Shown one piece after another: positions 62,450 to 64,000 of a stretch of 64,000 nucleotides of DNA. The notes under the pieces are model-generated. The model ran no database searches. It was not told the DNA's origin and worked only from the letters and a program-made list of their open reading frames with translations. The stretch spans positions 186,001-250,000 of the forward strand of contig JBBJMP010000009.1 in NCBI GenBank assembly GCA_037718865.1. The letters are read 5' to 3'. The first letter of the stretch is position 1; every line of letters begins with the position of its first letter. Origin of the DNA: JADCRZ01 sp037718865. GTDB taxonomy: Bacteria; Bacteroidota; Bacteroidia; Chitinophagales; Chitinophagaceae. The translations under genes and the position numbers were made by a program.

Positions 62450-63046
62450 TCACTTCCCGGAAGCAAGTTGCAGTATCTTTTCATGAATGGTCAGCAGCTG
62501 GGGCATCACCAGCTGCTGCTCGTCGTTGACAATAATGATATCGCACAACCTCATTTTTTCATTTTCATCCAACTGGTTAAGCATCCGGCGTCTTACCTCA
62601 TCAGCACTTATGTTATCACGTGCCGTTACCCGTTGTATACGTAAGTCAGCAGGAGCGGAAACCCCGATCACGTAATCCAGGTGCCTGTTGACACCGCTTT
62701 CAAAAATCAGCGCCGCCTCCCTGATGGCATAAGGCGTTTCCTGCAGTTGCATCCATCGCTCGCTGTCCTTGATTGTCAATGGATGCACAACGGCGTTGAG
62801 TAACGCCAGTTTCTCTTTGTCATTAAAAACAATGGAGGAGACGTAAGACCTGTTCAGTTGCCCATTTACATACGCCTCCTCACCAAAGAGCAGGATCAGT
62901 TGAGCCTTTAAGCCGGGATCGTCGTTCATGAACCGTTTGGCTTCAGCATCCGCATAATATACCGGAATGCCCAGCACTTCAAAAATTTTAGCCACTGTTG
63001 TTTTACCGGAACCTATACCCCCGGTGAGGCCAATACGAAGGGCCAT
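62450..63046 (-). CDS. coaE: Dephospho-CoA kinase
   Basis: 198 residues. The P-loop is GLTGGIGSGKTTVAK at 7-21, the lid and CoA-binding parts are VYYADAEAKRFM and VHPLTIKDSERW, and RVTARDNISADEVRRRM is typical of the family. It phosphorylates dephospho-CoA at the 3' hydroxyl, the last step of coenzyme A synthesis. Complete and usual in length. Confidence 0.97.
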   Translation of the reverse strand: MALRIGLTGGIGSGKTTVAKIFEVLGIPVYYADAEAKRFMNDDPGLKAQLILLFGEEAYVNGQLNRSYVSSIVFNDKEKLALLNAVVHPLTIKDSERWMQLQETPYAIREAALIFESGVNRHLDYVIGVSAPADLRIQRVTARDNISADEVRRRMLNQLDENEKMRLCDIIIVNDEQQLVMPQLLTIHEKILQLASGK

Positions 63047-63087
63047 GCTTCAGAAATTTCTTATGAATAAGATCAAATTTAATTACA

Positions 63088-63117
63088 TAAAAAACCGGAT
63101 CGTTTAAACATCCGGTT
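63088..63117 (-). terminator. Rho-independent terminator after yajC
   Basis: AACCGGAT pairs with ATCCGGTT (63093-63100 and 63110-63117) and, read on the minus strand, is followed by a T-run. It ends the yajC transcript before coaE. Confidence 0.75.
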
Positions 63118-63158
63118 AAGCTTACTCAGATTATGCAATACAGTCGTTAATCATTAGT

Positions 63159-63503
63159 CTATTTTTTCTCAACAACTGCTTTATTTAATTGCTGGCTCCA
63201 CTCAACTGAAACTGCGCTCTTTTCCATTTTCAGATAGCTTCCGGGATTTACTTCCAAAGAAATAGTTCCATCTTCATTTACTTTATTCACGGTACCGTGT
63301 ATTCCGGCAATGGTAACCACTTTATCTCCCCTTTGTAAATTTTCCTGAAATTTTTTGGTATCCTTGGCTTTTTTTGCCTGCGGGCGAATCATAAAAAAAT
63401 AAAATACCAAGATCATGGCACCCATTAACAATAATGGAACATTACTGCTAAGGCCAGACGCCGGTGCCTGTAATAAAATCAGATAATTCATGTGTGTTTT
63501 CAT
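63159..63503 (-). CDS. yajC: Preprotein translocase accessory subunit YajC
   Basis: 114 residues. One membrane helix (LLLMGAMILVFYFFMIRPQ) is followed by the family box KKAKDTKKFQENLQRGDKVVTIAGIHGTV. YajC associates with SecDF at the inner membrane in protein export. The gene starts 15 bp after the DUF1573 gene, so the two are likely transcribed together. Confidence 0.96.
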   Translation of the reverse strand: MKTHMNYLILLQAPASGLSSNVPLLLMGAMILVFYFFMIRPQAKKAKDTKKFQENLQRGDKVVTIAGIHGTVNKVNEDGTISLEVNPGSYLKMEKSAVSVEWSQQLNKAVVEKK

Positions 63504-63518
63504 TTAATATTTATGTGA

Positions 63519-63974
63519 TCAGCTCTTTGGTTTCACTTCTACTTCAAAAACCAGTTCATGATGTTGAACCCCCGTTGTATTGGCATAAACGGATATCGAT
63601 TTATGTTGTGTGCCCAGTCTTCCGTTACTGTCGAACGCTCCTTTGATTGTTCCTTCCTTGCCCGGGGCAATAGGTGCTGCAGGGGTTTCTGCAACTGTGC
63701 AACCGCAGCCTGGAATTACTTTACTAATGACCAGCGGCTTGTCGCCGGTATTTTTAAATGTATAAACCACCTCTAGTTTTTGGCCTTCGGTGATGCTTCC
63801 GAAATGGATGTTTTTCTCTTTCCATTCAATACTGGTAAACTGCGAACTGTCCGTTGGCTGATCAACTGTTGTCAGATTGGATGAGGCTTTAAGATCAGCA
63901 GAACTGCTCTTGTCAAGCTGTTCGCAGCCGGCTACAAGGATCACATTTGAAATGAGCGCCAAAAGGACACGCAT
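63519..63974 (-). CDS. DUF1573 lipoprotein
   Basis: 151 residues with a lipoprotein signal (ILVAGC, Cys17) and one immunoglobulin-like DUF1573 domain: HFGSITEGQKLEVVYTFKN, KVIPGCGCT and GTIKGAFDSNGRLG. DUF1573 proteins are common envelope proteins in Bacteroidota next to yajC; function unknown. The start is 25 bp from the window end. Confidence 0.93.
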   Translation of the reverse strand: MRVLLALISNVILVAGCEQLDKSSSADLKASSNLTTVDQPTDSSQFTSIEWKEKNIHFGSITEGQKLEVVYTFKNTGDKPLVISKVIPGCGCTVAETPAAPIAPGKEGTIKGAFDSNGRLGTQHKSISVYANTTGVQHHELVFEVEVKPKS

Positions 63975-64000
63975 AATAAAAATATTTTTGGCAAAGGTAA

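Overview
The window looks like a chromosome segment of a Bacteroidota bacterium, most likely of the Chitinophagaceae type. The evidence is paired SusC/SusD genes with lipoproteins starting CKKFLE, a decayed type IX secretion tail, Tat-exported TIM-barrel isomerases, PVC-type cytochrome/dehydrogenase proteins, a baeRF protein and YajC/CoaE/DUF1573 housekeeping genes. No rRNA, tRNA or CRISPR array was seen.

Region 1 (1 to about 15.8 kb) is accessory DNA and the most unusual part. It is an ordered array of units, each a gene or pseudogene followed by an imperfect palindrome of about 200 bp (E1-E8). The palindrome ends are YAACG-type and GTTR-type cores like those of integron attC sites. In four units the last minus-strand stop codon lies 3-21 bp from the element, as in integron cassettes. 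Cargo includes an Mrr-type restriction gene, a FAD monooxygenase, a two-helix membrane protein, a GNAT-like protein with a tiny overlapping ORF, an M20 hydrolase and a frameshifted PD-(D/E)XK + RAMA gene. One 802-bp unit is present as an exact tandem duplication bounded by the core. An IS110/IS1111 element is inserted inside E5, and 10-mers from both of its junctions recur in its noncoding 3' part (bridge-RNA candidate). At the array end (13.2-14.4 kb) lies a tyrosine recombinase split at an A9 run that carries a canonical -1 slippery heptamer, next to a 28-bp GTTAGCG/CGCTAAC inverted repeat. This could be an integron-like system of Bacteroidota, but association of the recombinase with the array is inferred.

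Region 2 (16-29 kb): a SusC/SusD pair (minus), a T9SS-tail remnant, an M23 peptidase with six Cys-rich repeats, a TIM-barrel isomerase, a large PVC-type cytochrome/dehydrogenase, a sugar porter, and a GH32.

Region 3 (28-49 kb): a fructan-type utilisation locus. It has GH32 enzymes at 28.2, 38.7 and 47.1 kb, a second sugar porter, a ROK sugar kinase, a broken SusC with an intact SusD, and a decayed GH32. Inside it sits an unusual catabolic operon (30.1-35.9 kb): Gfo/Idh dehydrogenase, TIM-barrel isomerase, alpha/beta hydrolase, ribulose-phosphate-epimerase-like protein, RuBisCO-like protein and PfkB kinase. A LacI regulator follows, and four copies of the palindrome TTAAACGATTAA lie in front of GH32/Gfo, the second porter and SusC, so they probably form one LacI regulon.

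Region 4 (49-60 kb): exported Gfo/Idh, TIM-barrel isomerase, DUF1080 hydrolase and a second cytochrome/dehydrogenase, together resembling a 3-keto-glycoside route. Interleaved are a three-gene membrane/coiled-coil/ASKHA-like set and a baeRF protein. Region 5 (60-64 kb) is housekeeping: MscL, methyltransferase, Pr6Pr membrane protein, CoaE, YajC, DUF1573.
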